DNA of 64,000 nucleotides from Lumnitzera littorea. Lineage: Eukaryota; Streptophyta; Magnoliopsida; Myrtales; Combretaceae. Location: assembly GCA_024138015.1 (NCBI GenBank), contig JAMXBB010000010.1, forward strand, positions 48,632,513 to 48,696,512. Reading direction: 5' to 3'. The position numbers and the translations under genes are program-made. Position 1 is the stretch's first letter; each line of letters starts with the position of its first letter. Below, in pieces: positions 25,321-37,380 of the stretch. Below the pieces are notes generated by a model, which worked only from the letters and a program-made list of their open reading frames with translations, was not told the origin of the DNA and searched no databases.

Positions 25321-28300
25321 TATCTACAAATCTATTACAAAATGTCCTCTTCACTTTCTGATTGCTCCAACTCGTCCCTACATGAGACTTCCCACAGGCA
25401 TGCCTCGGTTCGAATTAGTGAAGAGATTTTCCTGCATCAAAAGAAATTTATCGGGGTGTAAGCTTTAAACTTAGTGAAATAAATACCCTCGTCAATGCCA
25501 TATGGCAAAAATTTATTAGATGCATAATCATATGAATGCATAAACAATCAGTATGCTAAACAACGCATATAATGACCTAAGAACTGTATACAACTCAGAA
25601 TTACGACTTCTATAGTTGAGGTTTGGAGATAATTAACCGACCCAAACCAAAATTCGAGTTTTAAACCTTGGGTTTTATTTTATTTGCACTATTGTGCTTA
25701 AGTCAAAACAAAACTGTAAATATATATTTATATTTGTATATACTTTCTTTACCGAATAACAAATCATACTTTTAAAATCTTAAGTCTAGCGATGTGGTGG
25801 CTCCCACAGTCTACAAACATACACCCTAAGTAGAAACCATAAGACTCGGCCCCTTGCCAACGATTAGTGTCTCCCGACGCCTGATGCTTAGTAAGCCCGT
25901 TAGCTTAGAGTAAAGACTTAATAAAAATGATGACATAACTAGTACCCAATCCTATAGGAGGCTCGTTCTCCTGTGAGTCCCTTCCCATCTTCTGTGTGAA
26001 GCAGCAGTCGGTGTTATCTGTATGCAATATGGGGAATGTATGATTCATTTTAATTTCTTAATCATATGAGTGATTAACTCGATTTTCAAGGTGATCTGAC
26101 AATTTCATTCCATACAATTGCATGTATAAATTATTACAAACAATTCCCATTATTATTATAATTAACAAGTCATCGCATTCATCCACAATTTCATACACAT
26201 ACATTTCCCATATCCCACAAGCATCTAAATTTATATATATATATATTTAGTGCATCTATTCTATAAGCAAAATCAAGTAAAGAGTTATTGAGAATTTACT
26301 CACTTCGCCATGCGGTTAGTCAAAGTAATTCGGGGGCAAATCGTCTCTGTACGCGATATCTCCTAATCATCAAAATCATAATACTATAAGGAATTGATAT
26401 AAACTTAGGATACTAAACTAAAATCCCTTAAGTCATATTTTTTATTAGTTTTCGTATCTCTTCTCGTTTTTTACTTAAAAGTTTAATCGCGTATAATTTT
26501 TTCGTTTTAAATCCGATTTTTACGATCTTATAGTCAATCTTCAAAGTTTTTTAGTGTACTTTAATGTGGTGAGGTTAGATTTTTGAAATGAGGTACACAA
26601 ATCTGTCCATAGGTCAGAACAGTAGTAATCCTCATGTTTTGGAGTGCTTTTGAGCCTTGTTTGGTAAATGAGCTTTTTGGTAACTTGAGAAATCCTTTAA
26701 GCTTGGTTTTAAGATTTTATCCTAAGCTCAAAATACTCCTTAAGATCAGATTTACAACTTTGATTTATAATCCTAAGGCTAATAATCACTTCATGGGCTC
26801 TTTAGTGGGCTTAAGTTGTCAAATGGGCTTGTTTTTTGTTCAACTCAAAGATGGTCACTTTCTCGGGCTTAGAGAGTGGTTTGTGGGCTTCTTGAAAGTC
26901 TTAAAACAACTCTTATGGATGTGTCAAGTTGCTGGTCAGAAATTTAAGGGTGGTTCAACTTGACATTTGAGGCCCGTTTTGGAAGTTTTAAGCTCAGTTT
27001 AAGTTTTAAGCTTAATATACTTATCATACTTGCCTTGGTTGGTCTTTTTACTTTGTTTACTTACCTTTATCACATTTTTAAGTGTCTTTTAAGGATGTTC
27101 CAGATCTGGTCGGTTTATAGATGAGAGCTTTTGACTTGGTTTTCCAACTTGTTTCATTATTTCCTTAAGTTTAGGTGTTAGATCATGAACTTAAACTACT
27201 TGATTCAAATCTTAACTTGACTCTTCTTCCATGGGATGATTCCTTAGCTCATGCTTTACATGAAAAATAGAAGATCTCATACTTATTACAACTTCCATAT
27301 CATAGCTCATGTCATACAAAGTTGGTTTCCTCATAAAACTTCATGTGATGGATTTTTTCTTAACCTAAGTTTAGATTTGAGTATGTTTAGCTTAAGGGAA
27401 ATAAAATCAACATCCAAATGATCTTTAAATCATTACGTCCAGCATGTTCCTCTTTCATTCAAGTTCTTGTTTCAAGATTTTTTTCAACTTAAAATCTTCC
27501 ATTCAAAATGTTAAACAAGTATCTTTACAAAACACTAACTTTACAAGCTTACATTTCAACTTCATGTAAGGGTTTCATGAATTTGTTTTTTAGGATAGTT
27601 TTTGATGTTATAACAACTTATAATCATACTTATATTTTTAAGAAATCAAAGTCTCCTAACATGAACACTAACCCACTGAAAAAAAAAAAACACTTACTTG
27701 TCCTTAGAGTAAAGTACGGTGGTTGTGCACAAAAGTTCCACTTAAGCTCTTAACTTATCTTCCTTCTTTTGCACCCTTTTGGAAACCCGAGTTGTTTAAT
27801 CCTTTGGAGTGGTGTTTGTGGAAGGTTCTAAGCTTAAAGGAGCTTGAATGTTGGAAGAGAAAGACACAAGAAAAGAAAATGAAAGTGTCGTGAGTGGAGC
27901 TTCGAAAATGGTGGCAAAGTTGATTTTGTGGGACTTAAGTGTTCCTACTTTTTGGGTTGGTTTCCAATGAGAGAAAAAGGAAGTGAAAATGAAATTAAAA
28001 GTGAGAGAAATGAGGGAAAGTGTGGCCGGTTAGGGATGGGAGTGAATGTGTGTTTAAGATGTCTTGAAATTATTATTTTGTAGCTTACACAAAAGTCAAC
28101 AATTGCAACTATTGATAATGTAAGCATTAAGGAGTGAATAGTAATGTGTAAGAGAAAGTAATTGATGGATGAAAGACAAGAGCATGGCCCCCCTCTCCTT
28201 CTTGTTCAAATCGGCCATGGAGTGTCTTTTAAGACATGGAATTGTCTTGTCTCATTTAATAAAGTTAAGCATGTGAAATCTTGTAAAAATTTGTCCATAT

Positions 28301-28800
28301 GTAGTATAAGTATAGGGGGTGATAAGGAAAGTGTCTTATCACTAGATTTTGATAAGTTATCAATTGATAAATGATTCCAACTTTCAATCAATTGATAAGT
28401 CATCTAAGGTGATTAATTGGTCTACTTATTTATATGTAAGGCTTAGACATGAAGATAAGGGTATGGTTTTATAGGAAATTGTTTTAGGGTTTTCATCTTG
28501 CATTGTTTTGTAATTTATGATTTGATGCTTATAAAATTGTGAAATTTTCTAAAGTTAAATGAAATTATTCAAATTAAATTATCGATTAGTCACTTAGGGT
28601 TAAAAGTCCTTAATTGTTTTGGGGTTTAGGGTCTTAGGTGACTTTAAAGGTCACAGTTCTTCAAGCTTAGGTTTTATCGATAATTGGTTTTTTTTTTTTT
28701 AGAATTGGAAAAATTTAATTTGTTTTTAAATGTAAACTTAAGTTCTTAGTTTCGTTGATTTTTGGGAATATTTAGAAAGTACTCTTAGTCAAATCATAGG
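25321..28800. repeat. LTR-like repeat block D, related to the block at about 43.4-46.8 kb
   Basis: Phrase-by-phrase similarity to 43440-46760 in the same order. Examples: 'aatcatatgaatgcataaa', 'gacctaag', 'gtagttg.ggtt', 'ccgatttttacgatcttata', 'agtgtactttaatgtgg', 'ggtggttgtgcac', and a late 'atcaattgataag...' stretch. It lies between the transposase and PMD genes and has no coding domain, although 26634-26963 is open by chance. Exact ends and duplications were not found. Confidence 0.6.
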
Positions 28801-28869
28801 CCCACTAAAAATAAGGTTTACAATATGTCAATGACATAATATATTTTTTTTTATTATTTTATAGGTTAA

Positions 28870-30923
28870 AGGGATTTAGGACCTAGTGACTCATTGGTAC
28901 AACATGGATAGGGATGGCATCGATTGCAAGATGCATGGGATTCTCTGGTATGTTTTGATGTTAATTCATCTTTTAATTTGTATAGTTCAATAATTTTCTA
29001 CTGATGTAATGAAAATGAATCTAATATTATAGGGAAGTGAACCCATTACAGTTTGTCGAGTTGAGTTGAACCTGTGGAAGGCCACATCCCAAATACCATT
29101 AGATGATCGCTTCATCACCCACTTTGCCGACGTTGATTTCTTAGGGATTGCATGGCTACCATTCATCCAGATCGATCATCACCTCATCACAGCATTAGTT
29201 GAAGGGTAGCGACCCGAGACCCATACCTTTCATATGGCTTACAGGGACATGACAATTATGCTACAGGGCGTAAAGGTACTGTTCGGTCTTCATGTAGATG
29301 GGGGTGCAGTCACTAGGCATACACAGTTAGTATGGCCTCAAGTAGCTATGAGAATTTTAAGAGACTACTCCACTAACAGTACTAATAGAGGGAGATGTAT
29401 TAGTTTGCATTGGTTACAAGACAGATTTAGCGTACTTCCTGCAAGTGCAGATGATGAGACTATTCATTGACATACCCATGCATACATCCTGTAGTTGTTT
29501 GGTGGATTTTTATTTGCAAATAAATCTTCGTCTCTTGTTCACATAATGTTCCTACCCATTTTAGAGTCTTTCCTACATGCAGCAACGTTTAGTTTGAGAT
29601 AAGCTTATTTGGTTTGGTTATATCATCAGCTATGTAGGGCTGTACGATTAGGAGCGCAGGAGATTGGAAGCACTGCCATATTATTGTAGATATGGGCATG
29701 GGATCATTTCCCCTACATTACACCACATATTAGGTTCGGCTTTACCATACAAGAGGCCCTACTACTAGCTGCTAAGTAGGCCATATCACGAGACACTACA
29801 CACCATGTTATGTATGTTGTAGATGCGTACTAGACTGCATTTGATCTGCAAATGAGTAGACAGGTATGTATTTCTTGAATATTGTTTTTGTTGTTGATCT
29901 TCATTAAAAATTTATGGATTATTAATGCACTTTCTTTCCAAATACATTATAGGTTATGTAAGAGCCATACCCCGGATGATCTTATTGATCTCCTACCCCC
30001 GTTTTGCAGTGTTGGTCAAGCTATCTGGATGGCTAGGGTTTTATTGATATGTTTCCACATTGTGGAGTTTTATTTCCCCGATCATGTTATACGATAGTTT
30101 AGAGACTTCCAGACGATACCAATTGACGTTCATACGGGTGACAAGTTACATCATATCGACCTTAGAGATAAGATAGACATAAACTAGTCGGTCGCCTATT
30201 AAGGATACATATCAACTTGGGTAGATCACCATATGTGGGTAGTTGATATTCAGGGACCAAGGGGGTGTCGATCTAGCTTATTATTCTTGGTTTTTTGCAA
30301 AGCAATTTATATGAATATAACATGAATTGTTTCATTAACTACAGACGAATACTCTACGTCGGGCGAGGTTAGTAGATAATGTCCATGCTGCACATCATGT
30401 TATCGATGATGGCCTTCACCATCTCGAAGAGCACGATAGTTTGATATTATTTTCTAACTAGCAAGCTAACCCAGCCCCTATACCTACCCCTCGACCGTGT
30501 GTAGATCCTAAAGTTCGCATAAGAGGACGTCAACCAGCATAGGCACATGGTTAAGGATACGGTGATGATTTTATGCTATCGAGATCTCACCATTCTATTG
30601 ATTTGGGTGAGATTGGTAGTAATGCACCACCTGCTTATGTCTCTAGTTCAAGCTATGCCTCATTCGATACTCTTAATGCTCACGTGTGGATGTATCCGCA
30701 GCCAACACCGCTAGCTCCTCATAAATGTCGTACAGGATGGTCTTAGATAGTACACATAGAGAAGGTCGATACCTAGTTACCACCATCACCACCTATTCCA
30801 TTTCATAATGTAGATTTCACTGATACTCCTCTATAGCCATCTAAGGGTCCATCCACACGCAAACCATCATTATTAGCTCGTTTTGAAAAACAATTAACTA
30901 GATTTAGGAAGAAGTCGTTGTAA
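28870..30923 (+). pseudogene. MULE-borne plant mobile domain (PMD) gene
   Basis: Multi-exon, plus strand. A short first piece (GPSDSLVQHG, about 28880-28950) precedes an intron. The core begins LNLWKATSQIPLDDRFITHF (about 29065), then ETHTFHMAYRDMTIMLQGV, VLFGLHVDGGAVT, SLHWLQDRFSVLPASADD (about 29405-29460), LFGGFLFANKSSSLVHIMFL and LLWAWDHFPYI-like. After a probable intron (29863-29950) it reads IWMARVLLICFHIVEFYF and PDHVIR (about 30025-30095), then an Asp/His-rich part. The last piece (from about 30342, after ACAG) ends in a Pro/Ser-rich tail and the basic end TRFRKKSL at 30923. Stops in most segments. PMD proteins such as MAIN/MAIL1 act in the nucleus in silencing and genome integrity; the transposon copies' role is unknown. 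Confidence 0.82.
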
Positions 30924-31389
30924 ATAACTATATTTGTATTACTTAGTTTGATTGTTATATATTATCGACATCTATTACTCACTATGTAAATGATTTTTTA
31001 AAATGATTTTTCATATTATATTGATATTCCCTTAATATTGATAGTTTACTATTTATATATATATACTTTCTTTATACTATAACTACTTTTATTAGGTTTA
31101 GTTGGTAGTTTAGTGAATCATTTAAACTAATTCGCTCCATTTATAGTTTTCATAAGTAGTACACTTAGTTAGAGGGAATGTAAAATGTGAATTTAACTTA
31201 AGAGCGAAAAGGCAACTAACTTACCATGTTAGAACTACTTAGTTAAGGGGAGCGTTAAGCTTCACCTGAATGTGCATGGTACTGACATTAAAGGCACGTA
31301 ATAGTGATAGTGACCATGTGCGAAAGACATGCATATCAATATAATAGCTTGATTAATTAGATAAAGTAAATTTAAAAAAATATATATCA
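30924..31389. other. Non-coding sequence between the PMD gene and the right TIR
   Basis: AT-rich, no recognisable feature; subterminal part of the MULE. Confidence 0.5.
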
Positions 31390-31633
31390 ATATTGAAGGC
31401 GTACATAAGGAGTGTGCCTTCTTAGTGTCTACTGAAGGCACGCTCCTTGTGCCTGCCTTCTTTACAAATATAGAAGGCACATGCACACGGCATGCCTTCA
31501 GTTAAAAAAATCGATAATAATGAAGGCGCATGCATACAACTTTACTATACTACTATCGCACTTTTTTTCCAGAATGCACTATTTTGGTATTTTTTTTTTT
31601 TTTTGTAAACTATACCATAGAAGTACAAAATTC
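31390..31633 (-). repeat. Right terminal inverted repeat of the MULE
   Basis: Inverted partner of the left end. Contains three complete GAAGG...CCTTC palindromes of 27 bp (31395-31421, 31434-31460, 31473-31499; exact 39-bp period) and a half unit at 31522. A T-run at 31591-31604 replaces part of the left-end sequence. Confidence 0.85.
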
Positions 31634-31643
31634 ATGCAAATAG
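31634..31643. repeat. Right target-site duplication of the MULE
   Basis: ATGCAAATAG, partner of 17747-17756. On the minus strand it is the BOP1 codons for Leu-Phe-Ala plus one base, and the frame continues correctly into the left flank once one copy is removed. Confidence 0.85.
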
Positions 31644-31849
31644 CGGGTAAGATTGATGGAATGCCACATTGGTGATATCCTTTGGGTGACACCTGAAAAT
31701 GCGAAAATGCAAGCCATCATATTCATCTCATAGAGGAAAAATTGCAATTGCTAGCATACCCAAGATATATGGTTGATATGAAAGTACCATGTTAAAGCTA
31801 AATTGCCCTTTCTCCTATTCTATGAATCTCCACATAGCATGTTATTGGT

Positions 31850-33250
31850 CCTGTATAAGATATTGAGAGAGGGGGAGGGGTGAATTAATATCTCTAAATT
31901 TTTGAAAACATTTTTGTTAAAATTGACATTACCCCTCTTAATACCTTATAATAGTGGATAGTGATAATTTAATGATTTAATACACAATAATGAAATTGCA
32001 AAGTAAAAGAGTAGGGAAGAAGAAAATCGGGTAAAGATTTTATAGTGCTTCAACCTTCTGTTTACTACTCTTTTCTAGCTCGACTATTGGGGACCCGGTC
32101 TACTTTACCAGTGCCGTTTTACTTGATCTACTAAAAGAAATCATAAACAAATTATAAGTATTTGTCACAATGACGTTACAACGTTATGCTCTACCTATCT
32201 AACCTCTCAATAATTTAGGTTAATATAGATTTATAGAATACAAATTATCTTTTCTCTATAATAAGGTATAGATATTACAAGTGAGAATAAGAATACAAGT
32301 CTCAAATAATTTTGCACTTAAAAAAAATAACACTTGTTGTAAAACTTTAATTTGATATAGCTCTCTGAAAAAGTATCTAAAGAACTTTCTAAAACTTTTC
32401 AAAAAGTAAAAACTGATCAAGAAATCTTTTTGTGCAATGATAGTATTTCTTCAAAGTTGTGTCCGGACATTTTGAATCCTTTTCAAAAAAAATGTCTGGA
32501 CATTTTTTTTCAATGGCTAAAAAATTTGAAGCTTTTCTTCACTTTCATAATTATCTATCCGTTAGTTATTCTAGATAATTTCTTGGATATTTTTATAAGA
32601 AGATCTCGATCATTAAAACAACTCTCCTTAATTTATTTAGATCAAATAAACTTCAATCCGTAATCCTCAAATAAGTTTCTAATTTGAATTTAAAAAGATC
32701 TACTCAACTTCCGGATAAGCCTCGCGTTCAAAAATTTGAAATCCCACAAAATTCGAATCAACCTTATCCTTATCCAAGATTGTGTATATCTTGATTTATT
32801 CAATTTTTTTTTTTTTGCTTAAAAATAATCTTCATGGATCATGATTCCATCTTGACTGAAATAAGATTAAATGTATTTTCCTAATACAATTAACCTAGTG
32901 GAGTTAGGGCTTAAATAATCCGAATTTAATTAAAATTAATATTTTATGTAATTTTTCTAGACCAACCTTCTAAAGAGTATTAGTTTTCTTTTCTTAGAAG
33001 TCTCTAAATAAGCTTCTAAAGAGCTGTACCAATTCTTTCTATAAGAGATTCTGTAATACTTTCTAAAAACTTTTCAGAATAGTCTATTTTCAAACAGTTT
33101 GAAGTTTTTGAATAAGCTTCTAAAGGTGACTTAAATATGTGAAATGATACTTTCTGAAAAACCTTTTCTAAGCCTACTACACTCTTAAAGATTCATTAGT
33201 TTTTAACCCTTTTTGTTATCATTAAAATATACGAGAAATATCTAACACAT
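31850..33250. repeat. Probable non-coding repeat inside a BOP1 intron
   Basis: Opens with 'gagagggggaggggtgaat', a phrase typical of ends or leaders of plant non-autonomous repeats, followed by a 'tatagtgcttcaaccttctg' block and AT-rich sequence with many 'cttctaaag' repeats. No TIRs, LTRs or coding domain found, and the boundaries are estimates. The short ORFs here are not coding. Confidence 0.35.
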
Positions 33251-33877
33251 GTGATCAACATTCAATGCAGAAATTAAACCATGCTAAGCATACAACTTGA
33301 TACATCATTTGTCAAGCAGAGATGATAACTTTACAAGCTTACACCAAATCACACAAACATCATTTTCCTCATTAATTCCAGCAAATGAGTTAGTGTATGA
33401 AATATGGATAGTACTTAAATATATAAAGAGGATTGACGTACTTGAGAATTCTGTAAGGCTGAGATGATAAGTCCTTGTCAATCCAACAGAGGTTTCCCTC
33501 TTTGCTCTCCACAATTACATTATCCCCTGCAATTATAGTGAATCTCAAACTTTTGTGATCTAGGCAGGAAAGTAAAAGGCAAGAGATTACAGCTCATTCA
33601 TTTTATAATTCTAAAGCAACTGTTAGTTGAACTGCTGAAAAAGTACCACCAGGATGAATAGCAATGGAGGAAACTTCACGTAACCCAGTGTCAAGCTTCT
33701 TAATGAGTTTTTGCTTCAAAAGATCATACACCCGCACATTTTTTTCTGTCAAAATAAAAAAGATGGAGCAGGTAGGATGAAAAACTGATGAAATTAGAAC
33801 TCCATGCAATTTGAACGAGATCTTTTCAGTGATCTTCTTGGAGACTTAGTGCACAAAAATTTCTCTTGATTCACGTA

Positions 33878-34460
33878 ATAAAATAACAATCAAGAAAACA
33901 TACAAATATGACAATAAAATCAATAATCTTTTACTAAACGTTCTATCAAGAAACAAAAATGTATTAAATTTTTCAACTATATTCTTTCAAGCAAATACCA
34001 TATAGCAATAAAATTTATACATCAAAAGATCTTAGACTAACCTCAGCTACAAGTACTATAAGTTCCTTTCCTAAAATGTGATTCCATTCCAATCATCACA
34101 TTCTCCAATTAGATGCTCAGAAGTAACATTGAAAAATATAAATAAGACCTCCTTTTACCTCATCTATCCTCCAAAACAATTAAGTGCCACTATGAACCCT
34201 TTACAAGTTGCTACGTACAACAATGCTGGATAGCCTTCAAGCAATGCTCTATGAATGCATGTTTTCTACATTTTACCTGTCTTGTACTCATGTTTAAAGA
34301 GACTTACGTAAAACCTAGAAGGAAAGTTGAACATATATCATCCATAATAGCTGCAAATAAAGAGTAAACAAGGATATTTGCTGGCATTACTGTTGATAAG
34401 TAGTCTCCCTTTCCATGTCATTTAACAAACAACACACTTTGCATAAACTCACATGGATAT
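33878..34460. other. Sequence upstream of the BOP1 fragments, nothing recognised
   Basis: Searched for earlier BOP1 exons on the minus strand without success. AT-rich, probably intron. Confidence 0.4.
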
Positions 34461-36489
34461 TGTCATAACTTTAAAGGAGTCTTAGTAGGATTATTTAAAA
34501 TTTTCATATTATGTGTGCGCCCATGATATGAAAATCACTTTGCAAATCAGAAATTGGAAGACTTTAAATAATTAATCACTAGGGTTTCCAATTTTTAATG
34601 AATTAATATGTTATAAAATATAAATAACTATGAATATCCAATATTCTATAGTTTTTCAGAACTACAGAGAATTGATATCTTCTACCAAATGATAAGAATA
34701 GATAGTAAAGTTCTAAAATTTAAACTAACCAAAATTACAAACTTTGAGTATAAGAATGGCAATTACATTTAATGGTCCAAATCAGCTATACAATTTATCC
34801 TCAAATTCTATCTTCTAAAGCATCTTAATACTTATACTCAACACTCAGCTCTTAACTTAAGCCCAGTTATCTATCAACCTATAAGAGAAAACTATTAGGA
34901 AGTAAGCTACATGAACTTAGTAAGATATCCCTCTTACTATAATATTAGATAAGTTATCAACCAATTAAATAATAGACATATGAATGTATGAACAATCAAT
35001 ATGCCAAATAATATATGTAGTTAATTGGTATTACATACAACATCAAATTTAATGTACTCCAAGGCAAGGATTGAAGATTCATTAGTACTAATCATAACCA
35101 AGTTGTAGCACTTAGGTGTTTTATCATAAATTGAAATTTCGTATTTCATAAAATATATTTCCATTTCCAAAATCTAGTAGTATATAAATTCCCAAGTCTA
35201 GCATTAAGATGACCTTTGCAGTCCACACTCTTGCCCTATAGCAGTAGTTTCTAAACTTAACTCTCAATTGCCTAAGATTAATGTCTTTGGCGCTAAGTAA
35301 GCTGGCGAGCTAAGGGTAGTGTCTTGTTGTACAAGTGTTCTGCACTATACTAATTAAATCATGTAAGAATCCCATCTTTATAAAGCCTTTTATTACCATT
35401 CACGTGAGATGATAACCAAAACAATAAATGCAATGTTTGTGTTTATGCATAATCTATTTAATTTAAGATAAGTTGAATAAGATTAAGTTAAATTATTAGG
35501 TGATCAACTAATATCAACAAACCATCAAAATCATGTAGTGGCCAATCATACAACCAGTCCTTTAATAATCACATTTAATAATGTTTAGCACAATTTAATA
35601 ATCAGTATCAATAATATGTACATCCCTAAACCTAAACCCCATGCATCAATTTATTAATATATAAAATTTAGATGCATTAACTACAAGCACAAAATAGTTA
35701 TAAAGTCGTCAAAAGTATTCACTTGATTAAAGCTGATATGAATCTTAACAATCAACGGGTAGCTTGCCCTCCTAATTGATGTTTCCCGATAAATAAAATA
35801 ATAAGAACTTAATGAGTATAGAGATACAATACTAAATGACCTAATTAGCTAACTATCTACTTTATGATTCTTGTTTTTACTTAAATATTAAATCGCATGT
35901 AACATTTTTATTTTAAATCCAATTTTTATAAATTTATAGTCAGTTTTTATCATTTTTGAACTTATTTTCATATAGCGGGGTCCGTTTTGAATGTTTGTAA
36001 ACCTTAAAAAATCGATCGTCTGAACCCTAATTTAAGTCCGAATATCCTAAACTGTGTAATAAGTCGATAAGGCTAGTAATAATAAAAGATTATGAAACTT
36101 AATAAATCGAATATAACACCGATAATAAAAATCCTAAAAATTGATCGAAATCCTAAATCGCATACTAAAACCTTAAATCTGACTTATGCACAATTAACCG
36201 AAATTGAACCTAAATTTGATCGAAACCCTAAAACTATAACTTTAAGTCTATAAAATAGTTAAATATTACTCAATAGTAATATAATTGTAGTAGATTGCAA
36301 TTATCGACTAAATTGTATAATCGTGTAAAATTTTAACGAAATTGTTAAAATAACTTGTAAAAATTATAATTGTAACCGGTACAAATTAAATTGATAAATT
36401 TTCACAAAATTCCAAAATTAATTTATGATGATTATTTTTATGATTTTTCAATTTAGAAAAATTACATATATTTATTTTTAATTTCTATT

Positions 36490-36530
36490 TTTTTCCTTTT
36501 TCTTTCTTTCTTTCTTTCTTTTTCTCTTTT
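36490..36530. repeat. (CTTT)n pyrimidine microsatellite
   Basis: Run of TTTC/CTTT units on the plus strand. A purine GAA/GGA run follows at 36785-36862. Confidence 0.85.
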
Positions 36531-36879
36531 CTCTCTTCTCCTAATTTTCACGTTGAACTCTAGCAAATTTTTAGCAGCCCACGTGATAAAATTTAAGTTA
36601 CAAGTGTTGGCTTTGAGAAAGAAGATAAATTATAAATGATGACCTTGTCTTATCCTCATTAATGTAAAGATTAGGATATTATTTTATTTTATCTTCTTTT
36701 CTCCCTAAAATTGCTAATCACATAGGAAATAAAAGAAGAAAAGAAATCTAGAAAAAAAAATTGGAGAAAGCCAAACTGAAAACACAAAAAGAAGAACAAG
36801 AAGAAAAAATAAGAAGAAGAAGAAGGAGGAGGAGGAAGGAAAGAAGAAGAAAATTTAATATAATTAGGTAAGTATAATT

Positions 36880-37380
36880 ATTTTAATAGTATATATGTAT
36901 ATTATATGGTATGTACATGTATATACTAAGTATTTGTGTTGTATTTTATTAAATATTTCATTACATATACATGTACGTATGCATGCATAAGTAGATAATT
37001 TAAGATACATATATATGTATGTAGACATGTATGTATATAGGTAGAATATATGGTATGTGTATGTATCCATGAGACTACATATAGTATGTATTTAGTATTT
37101 TCACAAAATAAATATAGATATATATATATATATAGTTGTATACGTAAAAATGATTATGAATGTATGTATGTATATAAGTTTTATTTTCATATGTATATAT
37201 ATATAAGAATATGTATTCGTACATATAGTATATACAAGTATTTTGTAGTCATATATTCATATATACATGTAAGCTATATTTTATGTATATACATATATAT
37301 CTACATATGGCGTGAATATATGTATAACATATAGTATATATGTAGTATACTGAATATTAAGTAGTATATATGATATAATA
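36880..37380. repeat. TA/GTAT-rich low-complexity tract
   Basis: Alternating TATA, GTAT and ACAT units. Apparent ORFs on both strands (36864-37334) are Tyr/Ile-repeat artefacts. An ambiguous base (n) stands at 37398. Confidence 0.85.

Larger units (their letters stand above)
17757..31633 (+). mobile_element. Mutator-like element (MULE) with PMD gene, about 13.9 kb, inserted in BOP1
   Basis: Bounded by 10-bp duplications and long terminal inverted repeats. The left end GAGTTTTGTACTTATGTGGT matches the reverse complement of the right end (GAATTTTGTACTTCTATGGT). Order on the plus strand: left TIR with hairpin units, tandem repeats (18486-19115), MuDR-type transposase (19195-24950, split by a solo LTR), non-coding stretch with an LTR-like block, PMD gene (28870-30923), right TIR. 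Removing the 3103-bp solo LTR and the block at about 25.3-28.8 kb would leave an element of roughly 7 kb. Transposase and PMD frames both carry stops, so the element is not autonomous now. Confidence 0.88.
31634..33877 (-). pseudogene. BOP1: BOP1-like gene, 5' part present in the window (three exon pieces)
   Basis: Minus strand. Exon 33647 to about 33877 reads ESREIFVH, a TAA (33848-33846) where Gln is expected, VSKKITEK, then SSVFHPTCSIFFILTEKNV and RVYDLLKQKLIKKLDTGL, ending SSIAIHPG with a GT donor. Exon 33442-33526 reads DNVIVESKEGNLCWIDKDL then SSQPYRIL, with GT-AG borders. Exon 31634-31692 reads KCHPKDITNVAFHQSYPLFA and runs into the MULE. Phases match at both junctions: G|GG Gly, and AA|G Lys. 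Earlier exons of BOP1 (N-terminal domain and first WD repeats) were not found up to 34460, where repeat sequence begins. The intron 31693-33441 carries extra repeat sequence. Confidence 0.87.

Noticed and set aside
26634..26963. 109-codon ORF in repeat block D
   Set aside because: The related block C has stops at equivalent places; no conserved protein.
34030..34130. Possible earlier BOP1 exon on the minus strand
   Set aside because: A weak LxVLVAEV-like string before a GT; no alignable WD-repeat context.
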